A stretch of 64,000 nucleotides of DNA, from NCBI GenBank assembly GCA_029569255.1, contig JAKQUO010000045.1:1-64000 (forward strand), in the 5' to 3' direction. The notes below the pieces were generated by a model that had not been told where the DNA came from, did not search any database, and saw only the letters and a list, made by a program, of their open reading frames with translations. A program made the translations under genes and the position numbers. Positions 37,985 through 46,243 of the stretch are shown here, in pieces (positions within the stretch are counted from its first letter, which is position 1; the number at the start of each line of letters is the position of its first letter). Source of the DNA: Acidobacteriota bacterium. GTDB taxonomy: Bacteria; Acidobacteriota; Aminicenantia; Aminicenantales; Saccharicenantaceae.

Positions 37985-38656
37985 TCAGCCCTTTTTCGTC
38001 CCTTTGCCCCCGTAGCTCTGGGGGACGTAATAGAGGGAACTCTTCTTCATCTCCCGAATCTGATCGACGAGGTCGAGGACGTCCTCCTCGCGGCCGAAAT
38101 CGATGTCGTCGGCCTTGACGACGAGGAGCGGGGCCCCCTGGTAGTTGAAGAAGAAGTAGTCGAAGGCCTCGACGATGTCCTCGAGGTACTTCTCGGAGAT
38201 GTTCTTCTCGACGGAGTCCCCTTCCTTGGCGATGCGCCGGGTCAAGGAGCCCAGCGAGACCTGGAGGTAGATGACGAGGTCCGGCTTGGGGACCCGCTCG
38301 GCGAGGATGCCGTAGATCTTCTCGTAGACGAGCAGCTCGTCGTCCGAGAGCGTCTGGTAGGCGTAGATCTTGTCCTTCTCGAACAGGTAGTCGCAGATGA
38401 TCCGGTCGACGAACAGGTCCCTCTGGAGGAGGCGGACCTGCTGGTTGTAGCGGTTGGCCAGGAAGACGAGCTGGGCCAGGAAGGCCGAGCCCTCCCGCTC
38501 GTTGTAGAAGTCCTTGAGGTAAGGGTTGCCGACGTTGTCGAGGACGACCTTGCCGCCGATCCGCGGGGCCAGGACGTTGGCCAGCTCGGTCTTGCGCGAC
38601 CGGAAGACGCCTTCGACGGCGATGTGCTTGAACGGGATCTCGGGAGCGCTATTCAT
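37985..38656 (-). CDS. Deoxynucleoside-kinase-family protein with altered P-loop
   Basis: 223 residues with the fold pattern of deoxynucleoside kinases: HIAVEGVFRSRKTELANVLA at the N-terminus, FLAQLVFLANRYNQQVRLLQ, a DRIICDYLFEKDKIYAYQTL segment (DR-S-like motif), and the LID-type RRIAKEGDSVEKNI. The P-loop reads GVFRSRKT (residues 16-23) where GxxGxGKS/T is expected: both inner glycines are Arg. The Lys and Thr remain. It is co-oriented with panBCD, which hints at a role other than nucleoside salvage. The start was placed at 38656 behind AGGA. Confidence 0.78.
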   Translation of the reverse strand: MNSAPEIPFKHIAVEGVFRSRKTELANVLAPRIGGKVVLDNVGNPYLKDFYNEREGSAFLAQLVFLANRYNQQVRLLQRDLFVDRIICDYLFEKDKIYAYQTLSDDELLVYEKIYGILAERVPKPDLVIYLQVSLGSLTRRIAKEGDSVEKNISEKYLEDIVEAFDYFFFNYQGAPLLVVKADDIDFGREEDVLDLVDQIREMKKSSLYYVPQSYGGKGTKKG

Positions 38657-38761
38657 GCCCATCCTGGAGGCCGAATAGGTTATAACCGAACTCCGGCGGC
38701 AAGTCAACGGACGGGCCCCCGGCCGGGCCGCCCGCGGCGGCGCCGGGGCGGGGCCCGCGGG

Positions 38762-38971
38762 TCAGGGCTGGGGCCGGGGCGGCGCGCCCTGGGGGATGAC
38801 GATCCAGGCGATGATGTAGAAGAAGAACATGGGGAAGACGGCGGTGACCAGGGCCAGGCCGACCCAGAGCAAGCGGATGATCGAGACGTCGGTGTCGAGG
38901 TATTCGGCCAGGCCGCCGCAGATCCCGGCCAGCATCTTCTGGGACGGCGACCGATAGAGCTTCTTGGCCAT
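38762..38971 (-). CDS. PspC-domain membrane protein
   Basis: 69 residues, a single PspC domain: LYRSPSQKMLAGICGGLAEY (motif R-S-x-x-x-x-x-x-G-V-C-G-G-L-A-x-Y), then DVSIIRLLWVGLALVTAVFP and a membrane helix FFFYIIAWIVIPQG. PspC proteins act in envelope-stress responses at the inner membrane. A TATAAT on the minus strand (39012-39017) could be its -10. Monocistronic. Confidence 0.9.
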   Translation of the reverse strand: MAKKLYRSPSQKMLAGICGGLAEYLDTDVSIIRLLWVGLALVTAVFPMFFFYIIAWIVIPQGAPPRPQP

Positions 38972-39058
38972 GGGACGCTCCTTTTTAGCGGTGGAATGAC
39001 GATCCGCCTTCCATTATACGAGAAACCGCCTCTCCCGGTTCCCCGGCGGGGGACCGCC

Positions 39059-39087
39059 TTGACTAAACGGGGGCTCCCCGTTAGGAT
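39059..39087 (+). promoter_or_regulatory. Promoter of aldehyde oxidoreductase operon
   Basis: TTGACT at 39059-39064, 17-nt spacer, TAGGAT at 39082-39087; the start codon with AAAGGA is 35 nt further. A GGGG-loop-CCCC hairpin lies in the spacer (39070-39079). Confidence 0.6.
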
Positions 39088-39122
39088 TGTGGAGTCGCTA
39101 TCTATCCCGAAAGGACGCCATC

Positions 39123-40961
39123 ATGAACGGATGGACCGGCCGGATCCTGAGGGTCAACCTGACCACGAAGACCCATAGAATAGAGACGTTCTCGGAGGAA
39201 TTCGCCCGGAAATGGATCGGCGGGCGGGGCTTCGCGGCCAAGATCCTCTTCGACGAGCTGGCCCCCGGGGTCGACCCCCTGGGCCCGGACAACAAGTTCA
39301 TCGTCGCCCTCGGCCCCATCGCCGGCATCCCGGCCCCCAACACGGGGAAAGCGGTCGTGGCCGGGAAGTCGCCCAGCACGGGCGGCTACGGCGACGGCAA
39401 CCTGGGCACCCGGGTGGCCGAGCAGCTCCGCAAGGCCGGCTACGACGTCTTGATCGTCGAGGGCCGGGCCGCCGAGCCGACCATGCTCTACATCGAGGAC
39501 GACAAGGTCGAGCACCTGCCGGCCGGCGAGATCTGGGGCCGGGGGACCTACGTCGCCAACGACTGGATCTACGCCAAGTACGGCAAGGGCGCCGGCGTCC
39601 TCAACATCGGCCAGGCCGGCGAGAACCTCGTCCGCTACGCCGTCGTCCGCAGTCTCGAGGGCCGGGCCGGCGGGCGGACCGGCATGGGCGCGGTCATGGG
39701 CTCGAAGCTCCTCAAGGCCATCGTCGTCAAGGGCACCAAGCCCATCCCCCAGGCCGACCCCGCCGGCATGAAGAAGATCGGCTACGAGGACCTCCGCGAG
39801 GTCAACCGCATCGACAAGAAGACCGGCTGGTCGATCCAGAGCACCAACGGCGTCCTGGCCTGGTGCAACGAGGTGGCCGCCCTGCCGGTCCACAACTTCC
39901 GCAAGACGCATCACCCCGACGCCTGGAAGGTCGACGGCGAGCGGCTCAACGACGCCCGCATCGCCACCTACGGCTGCCCCAATTGCACCATGCGCTGCGG
40001 CATCACCATCCACGACGACGAGGGCCGCGAATCGGAGCTCGACTACGAGAACGTCGCCCTGCTCGGCCCGAACCTGGACATCTTCGACCTGGCCCCGATG
40101 GCCTCCCTCAATTATCTCTGCGACGACTACGGCGTCGACACCATGTCGGGCGGCTGCGTCATGAGCTTCTACGCCGACGCCGTCGAGAACGGCGCCGCGC
40201 CGGGCGACATCCGCTTCGGCGACGCCGAGGGCTTCAAGAAGCTCCTGACGGCGATCGCCCTGCGGCAGACCAAGATCGGGGACCTCCTGGCCGAGGGCTC
40301 CATGCGGGCCGCCCGCGCCTTCGGCCGCGGCTCGATCGACTACGCCATGCAGGTCAAGGGCCTCGAGGTGGCCGCCTACAACTGCAAGTTCATCCCGGGC
40401 ATGGCCCTGGCCTTCGGGGTCAGCCCCATCGGGGCCCATCACAAGGAGTCCTGGGTCATCACCTTCGAGCTCAAGCAGTCCGCGCGCGAGTCCTACGGCC
40501 CGGAGAAGGCCCGGAAGGTCATCGAGCTCCAGAGGATCCGCGGCGGCCTGTTCGAATTCATCGTCTCCTGCCGCTTCCCCTGGGTCGAGAACGGCTGGCC
40601 CCTCGAGCACTATCCCAAGTACTTCAAGCTCGTCAGCGGCCTCGACTGGTCCCTCGACGATTTCTGGACGGTCGCCGACCGGATCTACAGCGTGATCAAG
40701 CTCTTCTGGCTCCGGGAGTTCCCGCAGACCGACCGCAGGCTCGACTATCCGCCGGCCGTCTGGTTCGACCCCGCCAACGCCGACACCGAGGGCCCCATCG
40801 CCGGCCAGCACCTCGAATACGACAAGTACGACGGGCTCCTCCAGCACTACTACGACCAGCGCGGCTACGACCGGCGCGGCATCCCGACCAAGGCCACGCT
40901 CGAAAGGCTGGGCCTGGCCGGGGAAGGCCGGGCCGCCGAGGCGTACGGGAAGCTCACATGA
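39123..40961 (+). CDS. Tungsten-type aldehyde:ferredoxin oxidoreductase
   Basis: 612 residues, the family length. It oxidises aldehydes to acids (or reduces acids) with ferredoxin. The N-terminal pterin domain starts MNGWTGRILRVNLTTKTHRI. Cluster ligands CPNCTMRC (Cys285, 288, 292) and a distant Cys near 482 (SCRFPW) match the spacing of the Pyrococcus enzyme (288, 291, 295, 494). The cofactor-binding GGRTGMGAVMGSKLLKAIVV and DYGVDTMSGGCVMSFY segments are conserved. ATGA overlap with a MoaD-like gene. Substrate range not predictable. Confidence 0.94.
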   Translation: MNGWTGRILRVNLTTKTHRIETFSEEFARKWIGGRGFAAKILFDELAPGVDPLGPDNKFIVALGPIAGIPAPNTGKAVVAGKSPSTGGYGDGNLGTRVAEQLRKAGYDVLIVEGRAAEPTMLYIEDDKVEHLPAGEIWGRGTYVANDWIYAKYGKGAGVLNIGQAGENLVRYAVVRSLEGRAGGRTGMGAVMGSKLLKAIVVKGTKPIPQADPAGMKKIGYEDLREVNRIDKKTGWSIQSTNGVLAWCNEVAALPVHNFRKTHHPDAWKVDGERLNDARIATYGCPNCTMRCGITIHDDEGRESELDYENVALLGPNLDIFDLAPMASLNYLCDDYGVDTMSGGCVMSFYADAVENGAAPGDIRFGDAEGFKKLLTAIALRQTKIGDLLAEGSMRAARAFGRGSIDYAMQVKGLEVAAYNCKFIPGMALAFGVSPIGAHHKESWVITFELKQSARESYGPEKARKVIELQRIRGGLFEFIVSCRFPWVENGWPLEHYPKYFKLVSGLDWSLDDFWTVADRIYSVIKLFWLREFPQTDRRLDYPPAVWFDPANADTEGPIAGQHLEYDKYDGLLQHYYDQRGYDRRGIPTKATLERLGLAGEGRAAEAYGKLT

Positions 40962-41185
40962 GGGTCACGGTCAAGCTGATCGGGCCGTTCGTCCAGCTCT
41001 TCGGCTTCAGCGAGAAGGCCCTGGACGTGCCGGAGGGGACGACCGCCGACGGCCTCATCGGGCTGGCCGGCGTCGACCGGTCCCGGCCCAAGATCGTCAC
41101 CCGCAACGGCCGGGCGGTCGCGCCGGACGAGGCCCTGGCCGACGGCGACCGGGTCGCCGTCTCGCCGATCTATTCCGGCGGCTGA
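40958..41185 (+). CDS. MoaD/ThiS-family sulfur carrier
   Basis: 75 residues with a beta-grasp pattern ending in the diagnostic Gly-Gly (SPIYSGG). Such proteins carry sulfur as a C-terminal thiocarboxylate for molybdopterin or thiamine synthesis. Coupled to the aldehyde oxidoreductase by ATGA, so it probably serves the tungstopterin of that enzyme. The ThiF-like gene 280 nt away on the other strand is the likely activating enzyme. Confidence 0.88.
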   Translation: MRVTVKLIGPFVQLFGFSEKALDVPEGTTADGLIGLAGVDRSRPKIVTRNGRAVAPDEALADGDRVAVSPIYSGG

Positions 41186-41201
41186 ACGCCTCCGCCGGAG
41201 C

Positions 41202-41483
41202 TCAGCGGTAGAGGCAGAGGTAGGCGGCGTCGGCCTCGACACGGAGCTGGAACTTCTGTCCGGCCCCGACCGTGAAGCTCTCGCCCGCCCGGAAGGTCTT
41301 CCAGGCCCCGCTCCCCGGCAACTTGACCGTGAGGGCGCCGCTGACCACGGTCATGATCTCGACCGTCGACGTCCCGAACTCGTAATCGCCGGGGGCCATG
41401 ACCCCGACCGTCGCCGGCCCCTCGGGCGTCGCGAACGCCAGCGACTTCACCTGGCCGTCGAAATACTCATTGACCTTGAACAT
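41202..41483 (-). CDS. ppnP: Pyrimidine/purine nucleoside phosphorylase
   Basis: 93 residues, a single small cupin of the DUF1255/PpnP (YaiE) family that cleaves nucleosides with phosphate. [40 protein letters not shown] and [20 protein letters not shown] are the family's signature stretches. Its start lies within the ThiF-like gene (17-nt overlap). Why a nucleoside phosphorylase is coupled to pterin-cofactor genes is not obvious. Confidence 0.9.
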   Translation of the reverse strand: MFKVNEYFDGQVKSLAFATPEGPATVGVMAPGDYEFGTSTVEIMTVVSGALTVKLPGSGAWKTFRAGESFTVGAGQKFQLRVEADAAYLCLYR

Positions 41484-42126
41484 GTCGGCCTCCCATTTTG
41501 ACCAGGAGCTCGACGACGAGGTTGGCCTGCATGGCCGCGACCAGGGCCACCCGGGGCGCCATGGGGCTGATCCCCTTCGGGCATTGGCTCGACTCGTCGC
41601 CGCAGATGTAGAGACGGCCCAGCCGGCGCGAGCGGATCCTCCTGTTGGCTCCGTAGCCGGCCAAGCCCGAGGCCGCGACGACCGGCCGGGCGGGGAACTT
41701 GGCCAGGGATGTCTCGATCAGCATCTCCTTGGCCCCGGCCCGGTCGAAGGCCTCGACCAGGACGTCGACCCGGGCGAAGATCGCGGCCGCGTTCTTCCGG
41801 GTGACGCGGACGTCGTGGACCTCGTAGATCGAGTAGGGATTGATCGCCAGGAGGTTCTGCCGCAGGGCCTCGACCTTGCGCTCGCCGACCTGGCCCAGGA
41901 AGTAATGCTGGCGGTTGAGGTTGGACGGTTCGACGCGGTCGAAATCGGCGATGACCAGCCGTCCCACCCCCGCCCGGGCCAGGAACACGGCCACGTTGGA
42001 CCCCAGCCCGCCGGCCCCGGCGATGCCGACCGAGCCCCGCCGCAGGGCCTCCAGGACGACGGGGTCCCGGCGGGCGAAATACTCCCGGGCGAAAGCGACC
42101 GTGCCCGCCCTCGGCGGCGGTCTCAT
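41467..42126 (-). CDS. ThiF/MoeB-family adenylyltransferase (family 2, short form)
   Basis: 219 residues. An E1-like enzyme that adenylates the C-terminal glycine of a MoaD/ThiS protein. ATP-binding [20 protein letters not shown] (residues 34-53), the D-x-D-x-V-E-x-S-N-L-N-R-Q core ([18 protein letters not shown]) and a C-terminal [12 protein letters not shown] pair are present. The short length fits the thiF family-2 subgroup. The setting suggests it charges the MoaD-like protein next door. ATGA overlap with mobB. Confidence 0.88.
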   Translation of the reverse strand: MRPPPRAGTVAFAREYFARRDPVVLEALRRGSVGIAGAGGLGSNVAVFLARAGVGRLVIADFDRVEPSNLNRQHYFLGQVGERKVEALRQNLLAINPYSIYEVHDVRVTRKNAAAIFARVDVLVEAFDRAGAKEMLIETSLAKFPARPVVAASGLAGYGANRRIRSRRLGRLYICGDESSQCPKGISPMAPRVALVAAMQANLVVELLVKMGGRHVQGQ

Positions 42127-42800
42127 GGCGCCCGTCGAGGCCCGGCCGATGGGCCCTCCCGGTCGATGACCAGGCTGACCCTCTTCGGCTCGGGATCGAC
42201 GCCGCTCAGCGACGCGACCATCGCCAGGACGGTCTTCTCGATGAACCCCTGGACGAAGGCATTGAGGTTGACCTCCCGGCCGTCCACTTCGAGCCTGATG
42301 TCCGCCATGGGCGCCTCCTCGAGGGAGAGAATGAGGTCGCAGAGCGGCCCGACGTCGTCGGGCCCGAAGGCGGGGACCGGGACGCCGCCGGGCCGGGGGC
42401 CGTCCGTGACGACGGCCAGGAGCTCCTCCGGCCGGCAGGCCGGCGTCTCGGACACGCCGGACCTGAGCGCCTCGATCTTGGGCACTCCCGAAGCGCCCTT
42501 CCCGCCTTCGATGAGGACGACGTCGGCTTCGGGGAAGAGACGGGCGGCCAGCGCCGGGGCTTCGGCGGTCCCGGCCCGCCGCAGGGCCGCCCAGCCCTCC
42601 GGCGAGACCATGGCCACGCCGTCCGCGCCGGCCCGGTCGAAATCGTGCGTGTCCTTGCCCTCCATGTCCAGCGTGAAGCCGTGGGGACAGCGCTTGACCG
42701 CGGCCACCCGCAGGCCCCGGCCCTTGAGCTCCCCGATGAGCCGGACGACGAGCCGCGTCTTCCCGGCCCCGGAAAAGCCGACGACGGCGACCGTCCTCAT
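42123..42800 (-). CDS. MobB-like molybdopterin-guanine dinucleotide adaptor, extended
   Basis: 225 residues. Walker A GFSGAGKTRLVVRLIGELKG (residues 8-27), VAAVKRCPHGFTLDMEGKDT with the D-x-x-R/D-x-x-x-A-G-A segment, and ADVVLIEGGKGASGVPKIEA identify a MobB GTPase-like protein that assists nucleotide attachment to molybdopterin. About 60 extra C-terminal residues (MADIRLEVDGREVNLNAFVQ and on) look like a separate small domain. First gene of mobB-thiF-ppnP. Confidence 0.87.
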   Translation of the reverse strand: MRTVAVVGFSGAGKTRLVVRLIGELKGRGLRVAAVKRCPHGFTLDMEGKDTHDFDRAGADGVAMVSPEGWAALRRAGTAEAPALAARLFPEADVVLIEGGKGASGVPKIEALRSGVSETPACRPEELLAVVTDGPRPGGVPVPAFGPDDVGPLCDLILSLEEAPMADIRLEVDGREVNLNAFVQGFIEKTVLAMVASLSGVDPEPKRVSLVIDREGPSAGPRRAP

Positions 42801-42842
42801 CGCTTACTGATTAGCACACGGCCTCCGCCAAGTCAAAAAGGG

Positions 42843-44483
42843 CTACCGCCAGACGACCTTCATGTTCTCCGGGCCGCGCGTCTTGACCTCGGGATGGAGG
42901 TCGAGCGCGAGCAGGGCCGGCTTGTCGCCGATGTCCTTGGCCACCCGGTAAATGAGCTCGCTGACCTTCTCCATCTTGACGTAATCGACCTTGGCCGCGA
43001 CGTCCCCCTCCTGATGGTAGTCGTCCGTCGTGCCGCAGAAGAACCACACCCCGGGGATGCCGTAGCGGATGTAGGGGTACTGGTCGCTGCGGAAGAAGAA
43101 GCGGTCCGGGTGCCCGGGGCTCTCGTAGACGTAGTCGAGGGCCAGGCCCGGGCCGGGCTTCTCGTTCATGGCCTTGATGCTGGCGTCGAGCTCCGAGCTG
43201 AGCTTGTTCGAGCCGATGAGGTGGAGGTGGCCGGTGGCGTTTCGCGAGATCATGTCGAGATTGAGGTTGGCGCTGATCTTCCCGACCGGCACGGGGCAGT
43301 GCTGGACGAAATAATAGGAGCCGACGAGGCCCCGCTCCTCGGCCGTGTTCCAGACGAAGATGACCGACCGCTTCGGCCGGTCGATGAGCAGGGCCTCGGC
43401 GATCTCGAACATGCCGACGACGCCGGAGATGTTGTCGTCGGCGCCCGGGTAGACGCGGCCTTCGCGGGACGGATTGTGGTCGTGGTGGGAGGTGATGGTC
43501 AGATACTCGCCCTTGAGGACCGGGTCCGCGCCTTCGAGGTAAGCCACGACGTTGTGGGACCGGTCCATCCGCCTGGCCGCGGCGACCTCGATCTCGAGCG
43601 TCCGGCCGGCCAGCGCCCGGCCCGGGACGCGTTTCCCGGCCCGGACGTCCGCGAACATGCGGAGGAGATCGTCCTTGCCGCAGCCGAGGAGGGCGGCCCC
43701 GGCGTCGTGGCGGACCTCGATCTGGAGGAAGGGTCCGGCCGCCGGCCGGGGCGGGGCCGTCCCGGGCCCGGGCCCGGGTCCCATCCCCAGAACGACGTCG
43801 GGGAAGCGGAGCCGCACGGGCAGGTCGAAGGGCAGGCCCAGATCGGCCAGTCGGGCTTCCCGCTCCTCGCTGACGATCACGACCACGGCCGCGGCGCCGC
43901 GCTCCCTCAGGGCCCCGGCCCGGCCCATGAAGAGGCGGCGGTTCTCGGAGGGCCTGAGCGGGTGGTCGCCGTTGATCGTCGCATCCAGGATGACGGCGAC
44001 GCGGCCCTTGAGGTCGAGGCCCGCGAGGTCGTCCCAGCCGAGGTCGGGGGCGCTGATCCCGAAGCCGAGGAAGACGAGCCCGCCCTTGGCCCGGCCCTCG
44101 CCGAAGACCCGGCCGACCGTCGCGTCGGCGGGAAAGGTCAGGATCCGTTCGCCCGAGGCCGTGGTCAGCCGGAGCCGCGAGGTCGCCGTCGCGACGGCGG
44201 CGACCTCGACCGGGACCTCCTGGAAATAGGAGCCGTCGGGCATGAGCGGCTCGAGGCCGATCCGCTCGGCCGTCATGGCGATGTACCTGGAAGCGATGTC
44301 GAGCTCGGGGGACGGCGTGCTCCGGCCCCGGAACTCCGGCGAGCTGAGGAACTCGAGGTGGAATCTCATGTCCTCGGGGCGGATCGAGCCCAGGGCCCGG
44401 GACGACGCGTCGCCGGCGCAGCCGGAAAGGGCCAGGATCAAGCCGACCGCGAGCAGCGGGGCCGCGTTCCGAACGGATCTCAT
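42843..44483 (-). CDS. M28-family zinc metallopeptidase, lipoprotein, with PA domain
   Basis: 546 residues. Lipobox LALSGCAG places it in the envelope. A protease-associated domain (DLKGRVAVILDATINGD... region) interrupts the catalytic part. Zinc ligands of M28 peptidases are visible: SHHDHNP, YPGADDNISGVVG, TAEERGLVGSYYF (catalytic Glu pair), NLDMISR, and a late DDYHQEGD. It should trim N-terminal residues from peptides outside the cytoplasm, feeding the amino-acid permease downstream at 44688. AAGGAGG precedes the ATG. Confidence 0.9.
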   Translation of the reverse strand: MRSVRNAAPLLAVGLILALSGCAGDASSRALGSIRPEDMRFHLEFLSSPEFRGRSTPSPELDIASRYIAMTAERIGLEPLMPDGSYFQEVPVEVAAVATATSRLRLTTASGERILTFPADATVGRVFGEGRAKGGLVFLGFGISAPDLGWDDLAGLDLKGRVAVILDATINGDHPLRPSENRRLFMGRAGALRERGAAAVVVIVSEEREARLADLGLPFDLPVRLRFPDVVLGMGPGPGPGTAPPRPAAGPFLQIEVRHDAGAALLGCGKDDLLRMFADVRAGKRVPGRALAGRTLEIEVAAARRMDRSHNVVAYLEGADPVLKGEYLTITSHHDHNPSREGRVYPGADDNISGVVGMFEIAEALLIDRPKRSVIFVWNTAEERGLVGSYYFVQHCPVPVGKISANLNLDMISRNATGHLHLIGSNKLSSELDASIKAMNEKPGPGLALDYVYESPGHPDRFFFRSDQYPYIRYGIPGVWFFCGTTDDYHQEGDVAAKVDYVKMEKVSELIYRVAKDIGDKPALLALDLHPEVKTRGPENMKVVWR

Positions 44484-44625
44484 GGTCGCCTCCTTGGTCG
44501 CGAACGTCGAGGCCCTTAGGTACCCCAATCCCCCCCGGATTGTCAAACGCATTTCCCGTTCCCGTGGCCCGCGGCCCCAAGCGCCCGGCGGCGAAACAGG
44601 CCGAGCCGCCGCCCGAATGGGCGAA

Positions 44626-44654
44626 TTGAGTTCGGCGCCGCCGTGTTCTATAAT
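44626..44654 (+). promoter_or_regulatory. Promoter of third APC permease
   Basis: TTGAGT at 44626-44631, 17-nt spacer, TATAAT at 44649-44654, 33 nt before the ATG at 44688. Confidence 0.7.
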
Positions 44655-44687
44655 CCCCGCCTGTAACGCCCGGAAGCGAGGTCGCGC

Positions 44688-46109
44688 ATGAGCAGCATCT
44701 GGAAGACCAAGACGCCGAGCCAGATCGCCGACGCCGCGGAGCACACCCAGCTCAAGAAGAACCTGACCGCCTTCGACCTGGCCGCCCTGGGCATCGGCTC
44801 CGTCGTCGGGACGGGCATCTTCGTGGCCACGGGAAAGGGGGCGCACCTGGCGGGCCCCGGCGTTCTCCTCTCCTTCATCATCGCCGCGTTCACCTGCGGC
44901 TTCTGCGCCCTGACCTACTCGGAGCTGGCCTGCATGTTCCCCGTCGCCGGCAGCACCTACACCTACTCCTATGTCGCCTTCGGCGAGGTCATCGCCTGGA
45001 TCATCGGCTGGGACCTGATGCTCGAATACCTCGTTTCGGCGAGCGCCGTGGCCTCGGGCTGGTCGACGACCTTCATCGGCCTGATCCAGAGCGCCGGGGT
45101 CAAGCTGCCGAAGGCTCTCCTCACGCCCCTCATCACTCTCGACGCCGAAGGCCGGATCGTCCGCGGCGGGATCATCGACGTGCCGGCCGTCGTCATCACT
45201 CTGCTCATCACCTGGGTCCTCTACATCGGCATCCGCGAGAGCGCCCGGATCAACAACATCATCGTCGGCGTCAAAGTGGCGGTGATCCTGCTGTTCGTCT
45301 TCCTCGGCGTCCGCCACGTCAGCCTGGCCAACCTCAAGCCCCTGATGCCCTTCGGCTGGAAGGGCGTCATGGCCGGGGCGGCCATCATCTTCTTCGCCTA
45401 CATCGGCTTCGACGCCGTCTCGACGGCGGCCGAGGAGACCAAGAACCCGAAGCGGGACGTTCCTCTCGGCCTGATGCTCTGCCTCGGCGTCGTCATCGTC
45501 CTCTACGTCGCCGTCGCCTTCGTCCTGACGGGCATCGTGCCCTACAAGCAGATCGACGTCGGAAACGCCCTACCCGCGGCCCTGGCCGGCATCGGCATCC
45601 GCTGGGGCGGGGCGCTCGTCGCCACCGGGGCCATCGTCGGCATGGTCTCGACGCTCCTGGTCACGCTCTACGGCCAGATCCGCATCTTCATGGTCATGTC
45701 CCGGGACGGCCTGCTCCCCCCGGCCTTCGCCAAGATCCACCCCAGGCACCGGACCCCCCACCTCTGCACCTGGATCACGGGGATCGCCACGGCCCTCATC
45801 GCCGGCTCGTTCAACCTTGATATCATCATCGAAATGTGCAACATCGGCACGCTCTTCGCCTTCATCCTGGTGTCGGTCGGCGTCATCGTGCTGCGGAAGA
45901 CCAGGCCCGAAGTCGAGAGGAAATTCAAGACGCCGGGCGTCCCGTTCACTCCGCTCGTCACGATCGCCTTCTGTTTTTACCTGATGGCCAGCCTGATGAA
46001 GGTGACATGGCTCCGCTTCGGCGGCTGGCTCGTGATCGGGCTCGTCATCTACTTTGTCTACGGCGTCAGGCACAGCAAGCTTCAAAAGGCGGCCCAAGAG
46101 GGCCGTTGA
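44688..46109 (+). CDS. APC-family (cationic amino acid transporter-like) permease
   Basis: 473 residues with about 12 membrane helices. TM1 reads LTAFDLAALGIGSVVGTGIF, with the GTGIF substrate motif; [20 protein letters not shown] is the conserved TM6-7 segment of CAT-type transporters. It is a close paralogue of the protein encoded at 1690-3141. Divergent from the M28 peptidase, so a peptide-to-amino-acid uptake pair is a reasonable guess. Substrate not predictable. Confidence 0.92.
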   Translation: MSSIWKTKTPSQIADAAEHTQLKKNLTAFDLAALGIGSVVGTGIFVATGKGAHLAGPGVLLSFIIAAFTCGFCALTYSELACMFPVAGSTYTYSYVAFGEVIAWIIGWDLMLEYLVSASAVASGWSTTFIGLIQSAGVKLPKALLTPLITLDAEGRIVRGGIIDVPAVVITLLITWVLYIGIRESARINNIIVGVKVAVILLFVFLGVRHVSLANLKPLMPFGWKGVMAGAAIIFFAYIGFDAVSTAAEETKNPKRDVPLGLMLCLGVVIVLYVAVAFVLTGIVPYKQIDVGNALPAALAGIGIRWGGALVATGAIVGMVSTLLVTLYGQIRIFMVMSRDGLLPPAFAKIHPRHRTPHLCTWITGIATALIAGSFNLDIIIEMCNIGTLFAFILVSVGVIVLRKTRPEVERKFKTPGVPFTPLVTIAFCFYLMASLMKVTWLRFGGWLVIGLVIYFVYGVRHSKLQKAAQEGR

Positions 46110-46134
46110 CAGGCCCCGCGGCCTCTGCTATTCT
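46106..46134 (+). promoter_or_regulatory. Promoter of TonB receptor overlapping the permease stop codon
   Basis: TTGACA at 46106-46111 contains the TGA of the permease gene (46107-46109); 17 nt later comes TATTCT (46129-46134). It would give a 5' leader of roughly 105 nt. Confidence 0.65.
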
Positions 46135-46139
46135 GCCGC

Positions 46140-46228
46140 TTCACTCCGAGTCGGAGGCGCTAACGCCTTATCCGGCCAGGCCCTCCGGCCGTCAGGGATG
46201 AGCGGGAAACGGCTCATCCTTCCATCGC
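46140..46228 (+). promoter_or_regulatory. Hairpin-rich 5' leader of TonB receptor
   Basis: Successive helices: TCCGAGTCGGA, GGCGCTAACGCC, GGCC...GGCC, and GGATGAGC-GGGAAACG-GCTCATCC, ending before the AAAAGGAG ribosome site. The arrangement suggests an RNA leader, but no known riboswitch class is recognised. Confidence 0.4.
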
Positions 46229-46243
46229 GAAAAGGAGAATCAC

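Noticed and set aside
46169-46192. Stretch ACGCCTTATCCGGCC identical to part of the enterobacterial REP consensus
   Set aside because: Only the right half matches and there is no left arm; a 15-nt identity in a GC-rich hairpin region is probably chance.
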